A stretch of 64,000 bases of DNA from Psychrobacter fozii (GTDB lineage: Bacteria; Pseudomonadota; Gammaproteobacteria; Pseudomonadales; Moraxellaceae): contig NZ_QJSU01000002.1 of NCBI RefSeq assembly GCF_003217155.1, positions 124,001 through 188,000 of the forward strand, read 5' to 3'. The notes beneath the pieces were generated by a model. That model was not told where the DNA came from. It worked only from the letters and a program-made list of their open reading frames with translations, and did no database searches. Below are positions 55,320-64,000 of this stretch, one piece after another (the stretch's first letter is position 1; every line of letters starts with the position of its first letter). The position numbers and the translations under genes are program-made.

Positions 55320-56099
55320 ATGAGTCAGATCCATTCAACAGCACTCATCTCACCGTCCGCTCAGATTGATGAGACTGCCACCATTGGTCCATATTGTATC
55401 GTTGGTGATGAGGTATCCATTGGTGCACATACTGTTTTGCACCGACATGTAGTCGTCACTAAGTTGACTTGTATCGGCCAGCACAATCAGATTTACCAGT
55501 TTGCCAGCATTGGTGAAGATCCACAAGATTTGAAGTACGCAGGTGAACGCACCTGGCTTGAGATTGGTGATCACAATACCATTCGTGAGGCCTGTAGCTT
55601 ACACCGTGGTACAGCACAAGATGGTGAGCTGACCAAAATTGGTAGCCACAATCTGCTGATGGTCAATACGCATGTGGCTCATGATTGTGTGATTGGCGAT
55701 CATAATGTGTTGGCGAATAATGTCGGTGTGGCAGGCCATGTCACGATTGGTGACCATACGATTATCGGTGGTAACTCAGGTATTCATCAATTTTGTACGG
55801 TGGACGACTATAGTTTGATCGGTGGGGCGAGCTTAATTCTAAAAGACGTGGCTGCCTTTACAATGGTATCTGGTAATCCGGCAAAAGCGCATGGTCTGAA
55901 CATCGAAGGTATGCGCCGTAAAGGTTGGTCAAAAGAGACCATTAATTTTTTACGCGAAGCCTATCGTACAATTTTCAGATCGGGTTTGACGACCGTAAAA
56001 GCGCTAGAAGTTTTGAATAATGAGCTGTTGCCACAAGAGCCAAAAATTCAACTACTCATTGACTCATTACAGAAAAGTCGTCGCGGCGTGGTACGTTAA
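55320..56099 (+). CDS. lpxA: UDP-N-acetylglucosamine acyltransferase LpxA
   Basis: First step of lipid A synthesis. Left-handed beta-helix of hexapeptide repeats, catalytic His in MVNTHVAHDCVIGDH, GNSGIHQFCTVDD and a helical C-terminal domain. 259 residues. It is 194 bases after fabZ, longer than the gap before fabZ, so it may have a promoter of its own. lpxB does not follow; a terminator does. Confidence 0.96.
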   Translation: MSQIHSTALISPSAQIDETATIGPYCIVGDEVSIGAHTVLHRHVVVTKLTCIGQHNQIYQFASIGEDPQDLKYAGERTWLEIGDHNTIREACSLHRGTAQDGELTKIGSHNLLMVNTHVAHDCVIGDHNVLANNVGVAGHVTIGDHTIIGGNSGIHQFCTVDDYSLIGGASLILKDVAAFTMVSGNPAKAHGLNIEGMRRKGWSKETINFLREAYRTIFRSGLTTVKALEVLNNELLPQEPKIQLLIDSLQKSRRGVVR

Positions 56100-56180
56100 A
56101 AGTAGGATAAAAATACGCTAAGAGTTAGTAATAGTATAAATCTTCTAATCGACCAAACGCTTGTTAACTTTAAATAAAAC

Positions 56181-56216
56181 ATAAAAAACCATAACTAATA
56201 GTTATGGTTTTTTATG
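56181..56216 (+). terminator. Terminator after lpxA
   Basis: AAAAAACCATAAC pairs with GTTATGGTTTTTT around TAATA. It can work on either strand. The remaining gap up to 56406 holds the promoter of the next gene; no other feature is seen. Confidence 0.9.
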
Positions 56217-56406
56217 TTTATGAGTACTTGACTTTTTTGGTCGCTTAGCAGAAACTGAGCGTTTACGGTATTGTAATCAATTCTTTCTTAATGTTACTGG
56301 GCGTTTCGTATTGATGCGCTTACTAAATAGCCTACTATTATAAATGGCGTTTATGATAATCAAGGAAGATTATCAGTGACATTAATTGAAGCACGAGGAT
56401 GGAAAA

Positions 56407-57756
56407 ATGGCTATCAATAAACAAGAACATGCACAGTGGAGCTCAAGTTTTGGCTTCGTGTTGGCAGCAGTAGGCTCAGCAGTTGGTTTGGGAAATATAT
56501 GGAAATTTCCATACATGGTAGGTGAAAGTGGTGGTTCAGCTTTCGTTATCGCTTATTTATTTTGCATTGCGTTAGTTGGTTTTCCAATTTTGGTTGCTGA
56601 ATGGCTGATTGGTCGCCGCGGACAAAAGAACCCAGTTAATACCTTTGTTGATGTTGCCACAAGTGAAGGCAAGTCACGCAGTTGGGGGATTATTGGTGCT
56701 TCAGGTATTTTGGGTGGCTTCTTAATTCTATCGTTCTATAGTGTCATCGGTGGTTGGGCACTCAACTATGTGACTAAAATAGCGACAGGTCAGTTCGTTG
56801 GACAAGATAGCGATGCTGTTGGTGCCACATTTGATGCTATGTTAGCCTCTGCTGGTACATTAACGATATGGCATACAGTATTCATGTTCTTTACCGCTGT
56901 TATCGTTGGTATTGGTGTGACGAGCGGTATCGAAAGAACGGCTAAGATTTTAATGCCATTATTAGGTTTGATTCTATTCGTTATCGTTGGTTACAACGTC
57001 ATGAATGGTGGCTTTGGTGAGGCAGTGGCTTATCTGTTTACTCCTGATCTAAGCAAGCTGACCGAAGATGTTATGATTGCCGCATTGGGCCATGCTTTCT
57101 TCACACTATCAATTGGTATGGGTATCATGGTTGCTTATGGCTCATATTTGGGTCGTGAAGTGAACTTACTTAAGACGGCACGTACGGTTGTTATTCTAGA
57201 TACTGTGATTGCTTTGGCTGCTGGTCTAGCTATTTTCCCAATTATCTTTAGTAATGGTCTAGATCCTGCTTCAGGTCCTGGTCTTATCTTTGTTAGTTTG
57301 CCAATTGCTTTTGGTAGCATGGGCGCTGGTACGATTATTGGTACATTGTTCTTCTTACTTATTACTTTTGCTGCTGTTACATCAGCAATCTCATTGCTTG
57401 AGCCAACGGTTGAGTTTTTAGAAGAGCGTACTTCAATGAGCCGTACTGTAGCGACGATCGTTTCGAGTACTATCATTTGGTTGTTAGGTATTGCGGCATT
57501 ACTATCGTTCAATCTATGGTCTGACGTTACTATCTTGGACAACAATATTTTCGATGCTCTAGATAAACTGACCAGTAAATTCATTCTACCTTTAACGGGC
57601 CTTGCAGCGATTATATTCCTTGCTTGGAGAATGGATCAGCGTAGCATTCAACAAGAGCTTGGCCTGTCTAATGGTGCATTTCAGATTTGGCAAATTGTTG
57701 CTAAATTCGTTGCCCCAATTGCAGTCGTGGTCGTATTTGTTAATGCGTTAATCTAA
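56407..57756 (+). CDS. Sodium-dependent transporter, NSS (SNF) family
   Basis: Inner-membrane sodium symporter of the neurotransmitter:sodium symporter family, likely for an amino acid or related solute. 449 residues, about eleven to twelve helices. The family's first-helix signature is AAVGSAVGLGNIWKFPYMVGESGGSAF, and the sodium-site helix contains SIGMGIMVAYGSYLG. I start at ATG 56407 with AGGA upstream rather than the in-frame TTG at 56386. Substrate unknown. Isolated transcription unit between two terminators. Confidence 0.93.
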   Translation: MAINKQEHAQWSSSFGFVLAAVGSAVGLGNIWKFPYMVGESGGSAFVIAYLFCIALVGFPILVAEWLIGRRGQKNPVNTFVDVATSEGKSRSWGIIGASGILGGFLILSFYSVIGGWALNYVTKIATGQFVGQDSDAVGATFDAMLASAGTLTIWHTVFMFFTAVIVGIGVTSGIERTAKILMPLLGLILFVIVGYNVMNGGFGEAVAYLFTPDLSKLTEDVMIAALGHAFFTLSIGMGIMVAYGSYLGREVNLLKTARTVVILDTVIALAAGLAIFPIIFSNGLDPASGPGLIFVSLPIAFGSMGAGTIIGTLFFLLITFAAVTSAISLLEPTVEFLEERTSMSRTVATIVSSTIIWLLGIAALLSFNLWSDVTILDNNIFDALDKLTSKFILPLTGLAAIIFLAWRMDQRSIQQELGLSNGAFQIWQIVAKFVAPIAVVVVFVNALI

Positions 57757-57805
57757 TAAATTTAAAGCAGGGCATTTGATTGCTCTACTTTAAAAGTAAT
57801 AGATA

Positions 57806-57839
57806 AAAAAAGGGCTTAAGATAATTCTTAAGCCCTTTT
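57806..57839. terminator. Bidirectional terminator between convergent genes
   Basis: AAAGGGCTTAAG/CTTAAGCCCTTT perfect stem with an ATAATT loop, A-run and T-run on opposite sides; serves the symporter gene and tgt. Confidence 0.95.
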
Positions 57840-57868
57840 GTATGTTTATCGATGAATAATTGCGATGA

Positions 57869-59068
<1,200 letters not shown>

Positions 59069-59087
59069 TTAGCGGTTTTTTTGGACA

Positions 59088-59195
59088 TATAGTCAGAGAA
59101 TCACTGAACTGCTACGGTGTTACTCTACCTAAATGTACTACTTGTACCATCTTAAGTCGACGGCCTTTCACCCATTTTAGCGTTCTTTGACTATA
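59088..59195 (+). repeat. Family B repeat, copy 3 (108 bp)
   Basis: Starts TATAGTCAGAGAATCACTG and ends CTTTGACTATA. It contains TGTACTACTTGTACCATCTT and GACGGCCTTTCACCC, close to the other copies. It lies in the 377-base gap between tgt and the SOUL gene; the rest of that gap shows no further feature. Confidence 0.86.
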
Positions 59196-59397
59196 GATAT
59201 TGAGTGTCATCGGTATACGCTCGATATGCACTTTGGTCAATATCGCTTTGTTATAACCAAAAAACACAGATAGCACCCCAAAAGACACAGACAGCAAGTG
59301 GCGTCATTGATAAAGTACCAGTCATACAGGTGAGGCAGTCAGAGTCATCAGGCTTATTTTAAGAAACAGATTTGTTTTAAGAAACTAGGAAAATAAT

Positions 59398-60057
59398 ATG
59401 AAAAAGACAGGTTATTTATTATTAATGGGCGGATTGTTATTGATATCAAAAGGGGCGATGGCCGCTGAGACAGAAGAGCCAGAGTACACGTTATTGACGC
59501 AAACAGGCGACTTTGAGCTGCGTCGTTATGACGAGCAGCTCGTGGCGCAAACGTGGGTGAGTGGCGATCAAGACGCCGCCAGTCGAGAAGGGTTCAAAGT
59601 GTTAGCGGATTATATTTTTGGTAATAATACAGCACCAACGGGCGGCAGTAGTAAAATTAGCATGACAGCGCCTGTGACCATGCAGCCTAATAATAAAAAA
59701 AGTGAGACCGACTCACAGAAAATCGCGATGACAGCACCAGTGAGCATGCAGCAGGAGGATGGAAAGTGGCGCGTGCAGTTCACTATGCCAAGTCAATACA
59801 CTATGCAAACGTTACCAAAGCCTAATAATCCAAATGTTGAGATTATTGAAGTGCCTGCACAGACTTATGGTGTGATTAAGTTCTCTTGGCTCGCAGGAGA
59901 AGACAAAGTAGCGGAAAAAACCAAAGCGCTGCAAACATGGATGCAAGACCAGAATCTGACCCCTACAGGCGAGCCTGAATTGGCACGTTATAACCCACCT
60001 TGGACGTTACCATTTTTGCGCCGCAATGAGGTAATGATCGCCTACGAGTCAAAATAG
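59398..60057 (+). CDS. SOUL-family heme-binding-like secreted protein
   Basis: 219 residues with a signal peptide (MKKTGYLLLMGGLLLISKGAMA) and a SOUL domain, whose members bind heme or tetrapyrroles. Motifs: YTLLTQTGDFELRRYDEQLVAQTWV, KISMTAPVTMQ and a second near-copy KIAMTAPVSMQ, NPNVEIIEVPA and YNPPWTLPFLRRNEVMI. The doubled MTAPV motif is normal in the family. AGGA precedes the ATG. Function is unknown; heme binding is inferred only from the family. Confidence 0.9.
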   Translation: MKKTGYLLLMGGLLLISKGAMAAETEEPEYTLLTQTGDFELRRYDEQLVAQTWVSGDQDAASREGFKVLADYIFGNNTAPTGGSSKISMTAPVTMQPNNKKSETDSQKIAMTAPVSMQQEDGKWRVQFTMPSQYTMQTLPKPNNPNVEIIEVPAQTYGVIKFSWLAGEDKVAEKTKALQTWMQDQNLTPTGEPELARYNPPWTLPFLRRNEVMIAYESK

Positions 60058-60142
60058 TAGCCGCAGCTAAAGGATATCATTTTTAATGAGTATGTTATTT
60101 ATCTGCTTTGACGATTCATAGGGTTATAAAAACTAGGCCCAT

Positions 60143-60171
60143 AAAAAAAGACAGCAATCGCTGTCTTTTTT
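60143..60171. terminator. Bidirectional terminator
   Basis: AAAAAAGACAGC/GCTGTCTTTTTT perfect stem with AATC loop, between the SOUL gene and the leftward asd gene. Confidence 0.93.
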
Positions 60172-60196
60172 GTATTTAAGGTTTTAGATAGTTAGT

Positions 60197-61330
60197 CTAG
60201 TTTTTTTGTTCGCGGATGATATTAAGCATACGGCGTAATGGTTCAGCTGCGCCCCATAGCAGTTGGTCGCCGACAGTAAATGCACCTAGATATTCAGGAC
60301 CCATATTGAGCTTACGCAGGCGGCCCAACGCAACAGTCAAAGTACCAGTAACAGCCACTGGCGTTAGACGATTCATGGTGGCTTCTTTGTCGTCTTCAAC
60401 CAAATCCAACCATTCGTTGCCGCTGTTTTTAAGTGCTGCTTCGATTTCTTCTAACGGAATATCTTTTTTGAGCTTGATGGTTAAGCCTTGTGCATGACAG
60501 CGCATCGCACCAACGCGAACACACATACCGTCGATAGCAATCTTATCAGCTTCAGAATTACCAAGGATTTTGTTGGTTTCAACACCACCTTTCCATTCTT
60601 CTTTTGACTGTTTGTTTTCTAGTTGAACATCAATATAGGGGATTAAGCTACCTGCTAGTGGCACACCAAAGTACTGAGTAGGAAAGTCTGCTGAACGCTG
60701 AGTCTGAGCGATTTTTTTATCAATTTCAAGAATCGCGCTAGCAGGATCAGCCAATTCGTCTTGGACGGCATCATGCAATACGCCCATACCACTGATGAGC
60801 TCGCGCATGTTATTAGCGCCAGAGCCACTAGCGGCTTGGTAAGTCATGGCGCTGACCCATTCGACCCAGCCCTTATTAAACAACTCACCGATAGCCATCA
60901 GCATCAATGACACAGTACAGTTACCACCGATAAAGTCTTTCTTACCATTGGCTAAGGCACTATCGATGACAGCGCGATTGACTGGATCAAGAATAATGAT
61001 GCTGTCATCTTTCATTCGCAACGTGCTCGCTGCATCAATCCAATAACCATTCCAACCGCCATCACGTAATGGCTGATGTACCTTTGACGTGTAATCACCA
61101 CCTTGGCAAGTAATAACGACATCACAAGCAGCAAGTGCGTCAATATCATGAGCATCTTTTAATTGGCTAGTTTCAATACCCTCAAAGCTTGGCGCATCTC
61201 CGCCTGCGTTGCTGGTTGAAAAGAACACAGGTGTGATGCCATTGAAGTCATTTTCTTCTTGCATACGTTGTATCAATACTGACCCAACCATACCGCGCCA
61301 GCCTACCAAGCCTACTGTTAAATTACTCAT
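60197..61330 (-). CDS. asd: Aspartate-semialdehyde dehydrogenase
   Basis: Reduces aspartyl phosphate to the semialdehyde, leading to lysine, methionine, threonine and diaminopimelate for the wall. NADP loop [14 protein letters not shown] at the N-terminus; catalytic Cys138 in [10 protein letters not shown]; catalytic His in [15 protein letters not shown]. 377 residues from ATG 61330; the open frame extends three codons to a TTG. It matches the gammaproteobacterial Asd type. Monocistronic, convergent with the SOUL gene. Confidence 0.96.
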   Translation of the reverse strand: MSNLTVGLVGWRGMVGSVLIQRMQEENDFNGITPVFFSTSNAGGDAPSFEGIETSQLKDAHDIDALAACDVVITCQGGDYTSKVHQPLRDGGWNGYWIDAASTLRMKDDSIIILDPVNRAVIDSALANGKKDFIGGNCTVSLMLMAIGELFNKGWVEWVSAMTYQAASGSGANNMRELISGMGVLHDAVQDELADPASAILEIDKKIAQTQRSADFPTQYFGVPLAGSLIPYIDVQLENKQSKEEWKGGVETNKILGNSEADKIAIDGMCVRVGAMRCHAQGLTIKLKKDIPLEEIEAALKNSGNEWLDLVEDDKEATMNRLTPVAVTGTLTVALGRLRKLNMGPEYLGAFTVGDQLLWGAAEPLRRMLNIIREQKN

Positions 61331-61760
61331 GAAATCCAATCCTATTTACAATTATTTGTTGCATCACCAACCGATAACAATGCCGTGAATAGCGCCAAAA
61401 AGCAAGGCGTTTTAGCGGTTTTCTATATACTATTAACTATGTTCGTTATAACTTTAAGTTATTAGCATAATAGTGACACTCACTATGCCTTAGACAACTC
61501 ATCGTATATTAATAATATCTAGCAATCATGACTATAGAAAAGACAGATACGATGATGGTTATTATGAGCTTGTAAATATTGTAATGTTTTATGATAGTTG
61601 TCGCATAATGATGGCTCATTAGTAGTCTATAATATCGTGAAATGCTAAGGTTAGAAGCGAGCTTCAATTCAGACCAAGCCATGCAATATTTCGTCATCGA
61701 ATAAGTCATAAACATGGCCATTTCTTCAGTCATCATCCTAATAGACGGTTAATACACACT
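61331..61760. other. Gene-free AT-rich region
   Basis: 430 bases between divergent asd and the next gene. It must hold both promoters, but I see no convincing consensus pair, repeat or RNA structure. Small leftward frames here lack any sign of coding. Confidence 0.45.
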
Positions 61761-62876
61761 ATGGATCTCTCACTATTATATTACAGCCTACAGGGACTAG
61801 CAGGATTCATCGCCTTCGTAACGATTTGGGGTTGGATACCACTTGATAATTGGTGGGTACGCGGCGTTGAGTTTCCACGTATTCAGATCATGGTGTTAGG
61901 TGCTATTGCTTGGATTGGCATGCTGCTTTTTTGGTCAGAGTGGGCGTTAAGTCAGTGGCTGCTGTTCTTGGTCTTAAGTATCACTTTAGCATTTCAGCTG
62001 AGAATGATACTGCCTTATACTAGGCTGTGGAAAAAAGAAGTCGAGAAAGCAAAAGACAAACCAGAGGAACAGGGTAATCATCTAAAAATAATGGTTTCAA
62101 ATGTTTTGACGCCTAACGATAATACACAAAAACTGGTTGATTTGGTTAATCAAAAAGAACCTGATATTTTGATTACTTTAGAAAGTGATAAAAAATGGGA
62201 AAAGGCATTACAGCAGATTGAATCTGATTATCCTTATACCGTAAAAGTGCCACTGGATAATCTGTATGGTATGCATCTCTATTCTAAGCTTGAGCTGATT
62301 GATCCTGAAGTCAAATACTTGATGATTGATGATATTCCTTCTATTCATGCGCAGCTGCGCCTGCAAAGTGGTCGCGTCATTTGGTTGTATTGCTTGCATC
62401 CTATGCCGCCCAGTCCAACCGAAGCAGACAAATCTACCACTCGAGATGCCGAGCTGCTCATGGTCGGAAAACACATAAAAGAAAACGACCAAACGGCGAT
62501 ATTGGCAGGTGATCTCAATGATGTGGCATGGTCAAAGACGACTCGACGTTTTCAGCGTATATCTGGGTTACTAGACCCGCGTATTGGCCGACATTTTATC
62601 AATACTTTCCACGTCAATTATCCATTTCTGCGTTGGGCTTTGGATCATATTTTCCATAGTGCTTGCTTTACCGTTGTAGATATAAAGCGTATGCCCTCTA
62701 TTGGCTCTGACCACTTTCCTGTTATGACGACGCTACAATATGAGCCAGAAAAGACCAGCCAACAAGCACAAAATGCGCCTACTAAGGACGCAGAAGATAT
62801 TAAAGAGACGGACCATAAAATAGAAGAAGGTAAAAAAGAAGGTAAAAAGGTATCAAAAGAACACGCAGAAGAGTAA
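61761..62876 (+). CDS. Membrane-anchored endonuclease/exonuclease/phosphatase protein
   Basis: 371 residues. Three membrane segments in the first about 85 residues (LLYYSLQGLAGFIAFVTIWGW, IMVLGAIAWIGMLLFW and WLLFLVLSITLAFQL) are followed by an endonuclease/exonuclease/phosphatase domain: KIMVSNVLTPN, ITLESDKKW, WLYCLHPMPPSP, AGDLNDVAWS and the His of IGSDHFPV. All the usual catalytic residues seem present. The last about 45 residues are Lys/Glu-rich and presumably disordered. The substrate (nucleic acid or phosphoester) is not known. Isolated gene. Confidence 0.85.
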   Translation: MDLSLLYYSLQGLAGFIAFVTIWGWIPLDNWWVRGVEFPRIQIMVLGAIAWIGMLLFWSEWALSQWLLFLVLSITLAFQLRMILPYTRLWKKEVEKAKDKPEEQGNHLKIMVSNVLTPNDNTQKLVDLVNQKEPDILITLESDKKWEKALQQIESDYPYTVKVPLDNLYGMHLYSKLELIDPEVKYLMIDDIPSIHAQLRLQSGRVIWLYCLHPMPPSPTEADKSTTRDAELLMVGKHIKENDQTAILAGDLNDVAWSKTTRRFQRISGLLDPRIGRHFINTFHVNYPFLRWALDHIFHSACFTVVDIKRMPSIGSDHFPVMTTLQYEPEKTSQQAQNAPTKDAEDIKETDHKIEEGKKEGKKVSKEHAEE

Positions 62877-62939
62877 ATGATTTTGGGCCAACAGATACGA
62901 TCTTGTTAGCCTATTGCATGGTTTAACTTTCTCTAAAAG

Positions 62940-62957
62940 CGTAAGCATATGCTTACG
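62940..62957. other. Perfect 18-bp palindrome
   Basis: CGTAAGCATATGCTTACG reads the same on both strands. It lies about 64 bases after the endonuclease-like gene in a 600-base gap with no gene; a dimeric DNA-binding protein site is possible. No T-run follows it. Confidence 0.55.
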
Positions 62958-63146
62958 TCAAATAAGGTCTTTAGCCTCTAGTTGTATCAAACTGATTGCC
63001 CTACAATACGACCATCAACACAAGGATATGCAAGGATGCAGTGTTGAGACAGTATCAATAAAAGCTCAGGTCAGCCCGCTGTCTTATAGGTTACTGTTCA
63101 TGACTTAGGATGAGTCAACACGGAAATAATAACAACATGAAGCGTT

Positions 63147-63186
63147 AAAGCCTCGAACCAATCGCCCTAGGTTCGGGGCTTTTCTT
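63147..63186 (+). terminator. Intrinsic terminator
   Basis: AAAGCCTCGAACC pairs with GGTTCGGGGCTTT (one T-G) around a 9-base loop, then TTCTTTG. It is 270 bases beyond the endonuclease-like gene, so an unrecognised small transcript could end here. Confidence 0.75.
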
Positions 63187-63273
63187 TGTGTGTAAAATTC
63201 ATTCGTTGAAGAGTAATTTTTTGGGCTTTATAAAAAATTAGAATATCAGGAATCAGAAAATATTCTCAAACGA

Positions 63274-63381
63274 TATAGTCGGTGAACTACTAAACCGCTA
63301 CGGCGTTACCCTTCTTAGATGTACTACTTGTACAATCTGCAGTCGGCTGCCTTGTATCCATTTTAGAATTCTTTGACTATA
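63274..63381 (+). repeat. Family B repeat, copy 4 (108 bp)
   Basis: Starts TATAGTCGGTGAACTACTA and ends TTTGACTATA; nearly the same as copy 2 at 25143-25250 throughout. It lies downstream of surA. Confidence 0.88.
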
Positions 63382-63407
63382 GCTTCTAAAAATAGGCGCT
63401 TATCAAT

Positions 63408-63442
63408 AAAAAAGGGTACATGCATTGGCATGTACCCTTTTT
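63408..63442. terminator. Terminator of surA
   Basis: Perfect 15-bp stem AAAAAGGGTACATGC/GCATGTACCCTTTTT with ATTG loop; works in the surA direction and on the opposite strand. Confidence 0.95.
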
Positions 63443-63479
63443 CGAAAAGATTATTTATGTTGCTAATCTATTTAGTAGC

Positions 63480-64000
63480 TTATCCAAGTACTTGGATATA
63501 AGCGCTAGAACGTAACTCTTGTAGCCAGTCTTCTTGAGCTTGTGGTGCTAGGCGTTGGTACAGTGCTTGACGTGCCATATTGCGACGATATTGTTCACTA
63601 ACGTCCTGATCACGTTTACCATCAACTTTCAAGATATGCCAACCGAACTGAGTCTTGAAGGGAGCAGAATAATCACCGACCGCTGTATTTTTCATGACAG
63701 CCTCAAACGGACCGACCATATCCTCTTCACTAACCCAATCAAGATCACCACCGCGACCAGCTGAACCTGGATCATCTGAATAGGTCGATGCTAAACCAGC
63801 AAAGTCAGCGCCACTGCGTAGCTGCTCATATAAGTCATTGATTTTTTGTTCAGCAAGCGCATCAGTCTGGAGCTCATCAACTTTCACCAAGATGTGACGA
63901 GTTTGCCATTGCGGTATCAGCATAGTATCACTGGCTTTTTTATTAGCAAGCTTAATGATATCGATACCTTCAGGGGTAACTAATGGTTCGCTAACCGCAC
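63480..64000 (-). CDS. surA: Periplasmic chaperone/peptidyl-prolyl isomerase SurA, C-terminal part
   Basis: The leftward frame is open through the right edge of the window, so the gene starts outside it; the ATG at 63923 is internal. The visible 173 residues contain a parvulin domain: RHILVKVDELQTDALAEQKI, STYSDDPGSAGRGGDLDWVSEEDMV and APFKTQFGWHILKVDGKR. A C-terminal helix ends WLQELRSSAYIQVLG, which matches the SurA end. SurA escorts outer-membrane proteins to BamA, encoded 10 kb away. The upstream N-terminal chaperone part and the signal are outside the window. Confidence 0.9.
   Translation of the reverse strand, partial: AVSEPLVTPEGIDIIKLANKKASDTMLIPQWQTRHILVKVDELQTDALAEQKINDLYEQLRSGADFAGLASTYSDDPGSAGRGGDLDWVSEEDMVGPFEAVMKNTAVGDYSAPFKTQFGWHILKVDGKRDQDVSEQYRRNMARQALYQRLAPQAQEDWLQELRSSAYIQVLG

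Noticed and set aside
62914..63108. 64-codon frame after the endonuclease-like gene
   Set aside because: Spans the palindrome, has no ribosome site and no recognisable domain.

Overview
The window is a typical gammaproteobacterial chromosome segment with moderate-to-low GC. It most likely comes from Psychrobacter or a close Moraxellaceae relative. This inference rests on the protein sequences, on a uppS-cdsA-dxr-rseP-bamA-lpxD-fabZ-lpxA cell-envelope cluster, on surE-nlpD without pcm or rpoS, and on tandem RarD-type transporters behind gyrA. No phage, integron, CRISPR array or complete insertion sequence was found.

Layout. Positions 1-4.1 kb: end of a secreted hypothetical gene, then surE, an nlpD-like lipoprotein and an MltB-type lytic transglycosylase. 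Positions 4.5-11.4 kb: a molybdenum-cofactor and molybdate-uptake cluster (moeA, moaA, moaB, mobA, moaC, moaD, moaE, modA, modB) that stops abruptly at a small repeat element where modC would be expected. Positions 11.7-13.6 kb: a Tsx-like porin and a tRNA-Asp/tRNA-Val operon. Positions 13.8-19.5 kb: cardiolipin synthase, a Sel1-repeat membrane protein, waaA and rsmE. Positions 19.8-24.2 kb: a ferric-iron ABC importer with a Fur-box-like promoter. Positions 24.2-34.8 kb: cmoM, a small membrane protein, gyrA, two tandem RarD-like transporters, a GST, a small membrane protein, ribonuclease Z and a DUF815 ATPase. Positions 34.9-39.3 kb: a small accessory patch with a Hanks-type kinase, a PfpI protein, a ribbon-helix-helix protein, a remnant of a second kinase copy, a butanediol-type dehydrogenase and tRNA-Leu. 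Positions 39.5-42.7 kb: ntrC and ntrB. Positions 42.8-56.1 kb: rimO, then the pyrH-frr-uppS-cdsA-dxr-rseP-bamA-lpxD-fabZ-lpxA housekeeping run. Positions 56.4-64 kb: an NSS-family sodium symporter, tgt, a SOUL-family protein, asd, a membrane-anchored endonuclease/exonuclease/phosphatase protein and the C-terminal part of surA.

The clearest structure beyond ordinary genes is two families of short dispersed repeats. Family A is about 160-176 bp, has ends resembling CTAGGGCGTGTC and looks like a MITE; there are four good copies and one degraded copy. Family B is 108 bp (one copy expanded to 148 bp), has TATAGTCA/TGACTATA ends, and has four copies in the same orientation. Two A copies touch gene ends: one replaces the place of modC behind a ribosome-binding-like sequence, the other supplies the stop codon of the ribbon-helix-helix gene and lies next to the kinase remnant. 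I did not find a convincing new multi-gene biological system.
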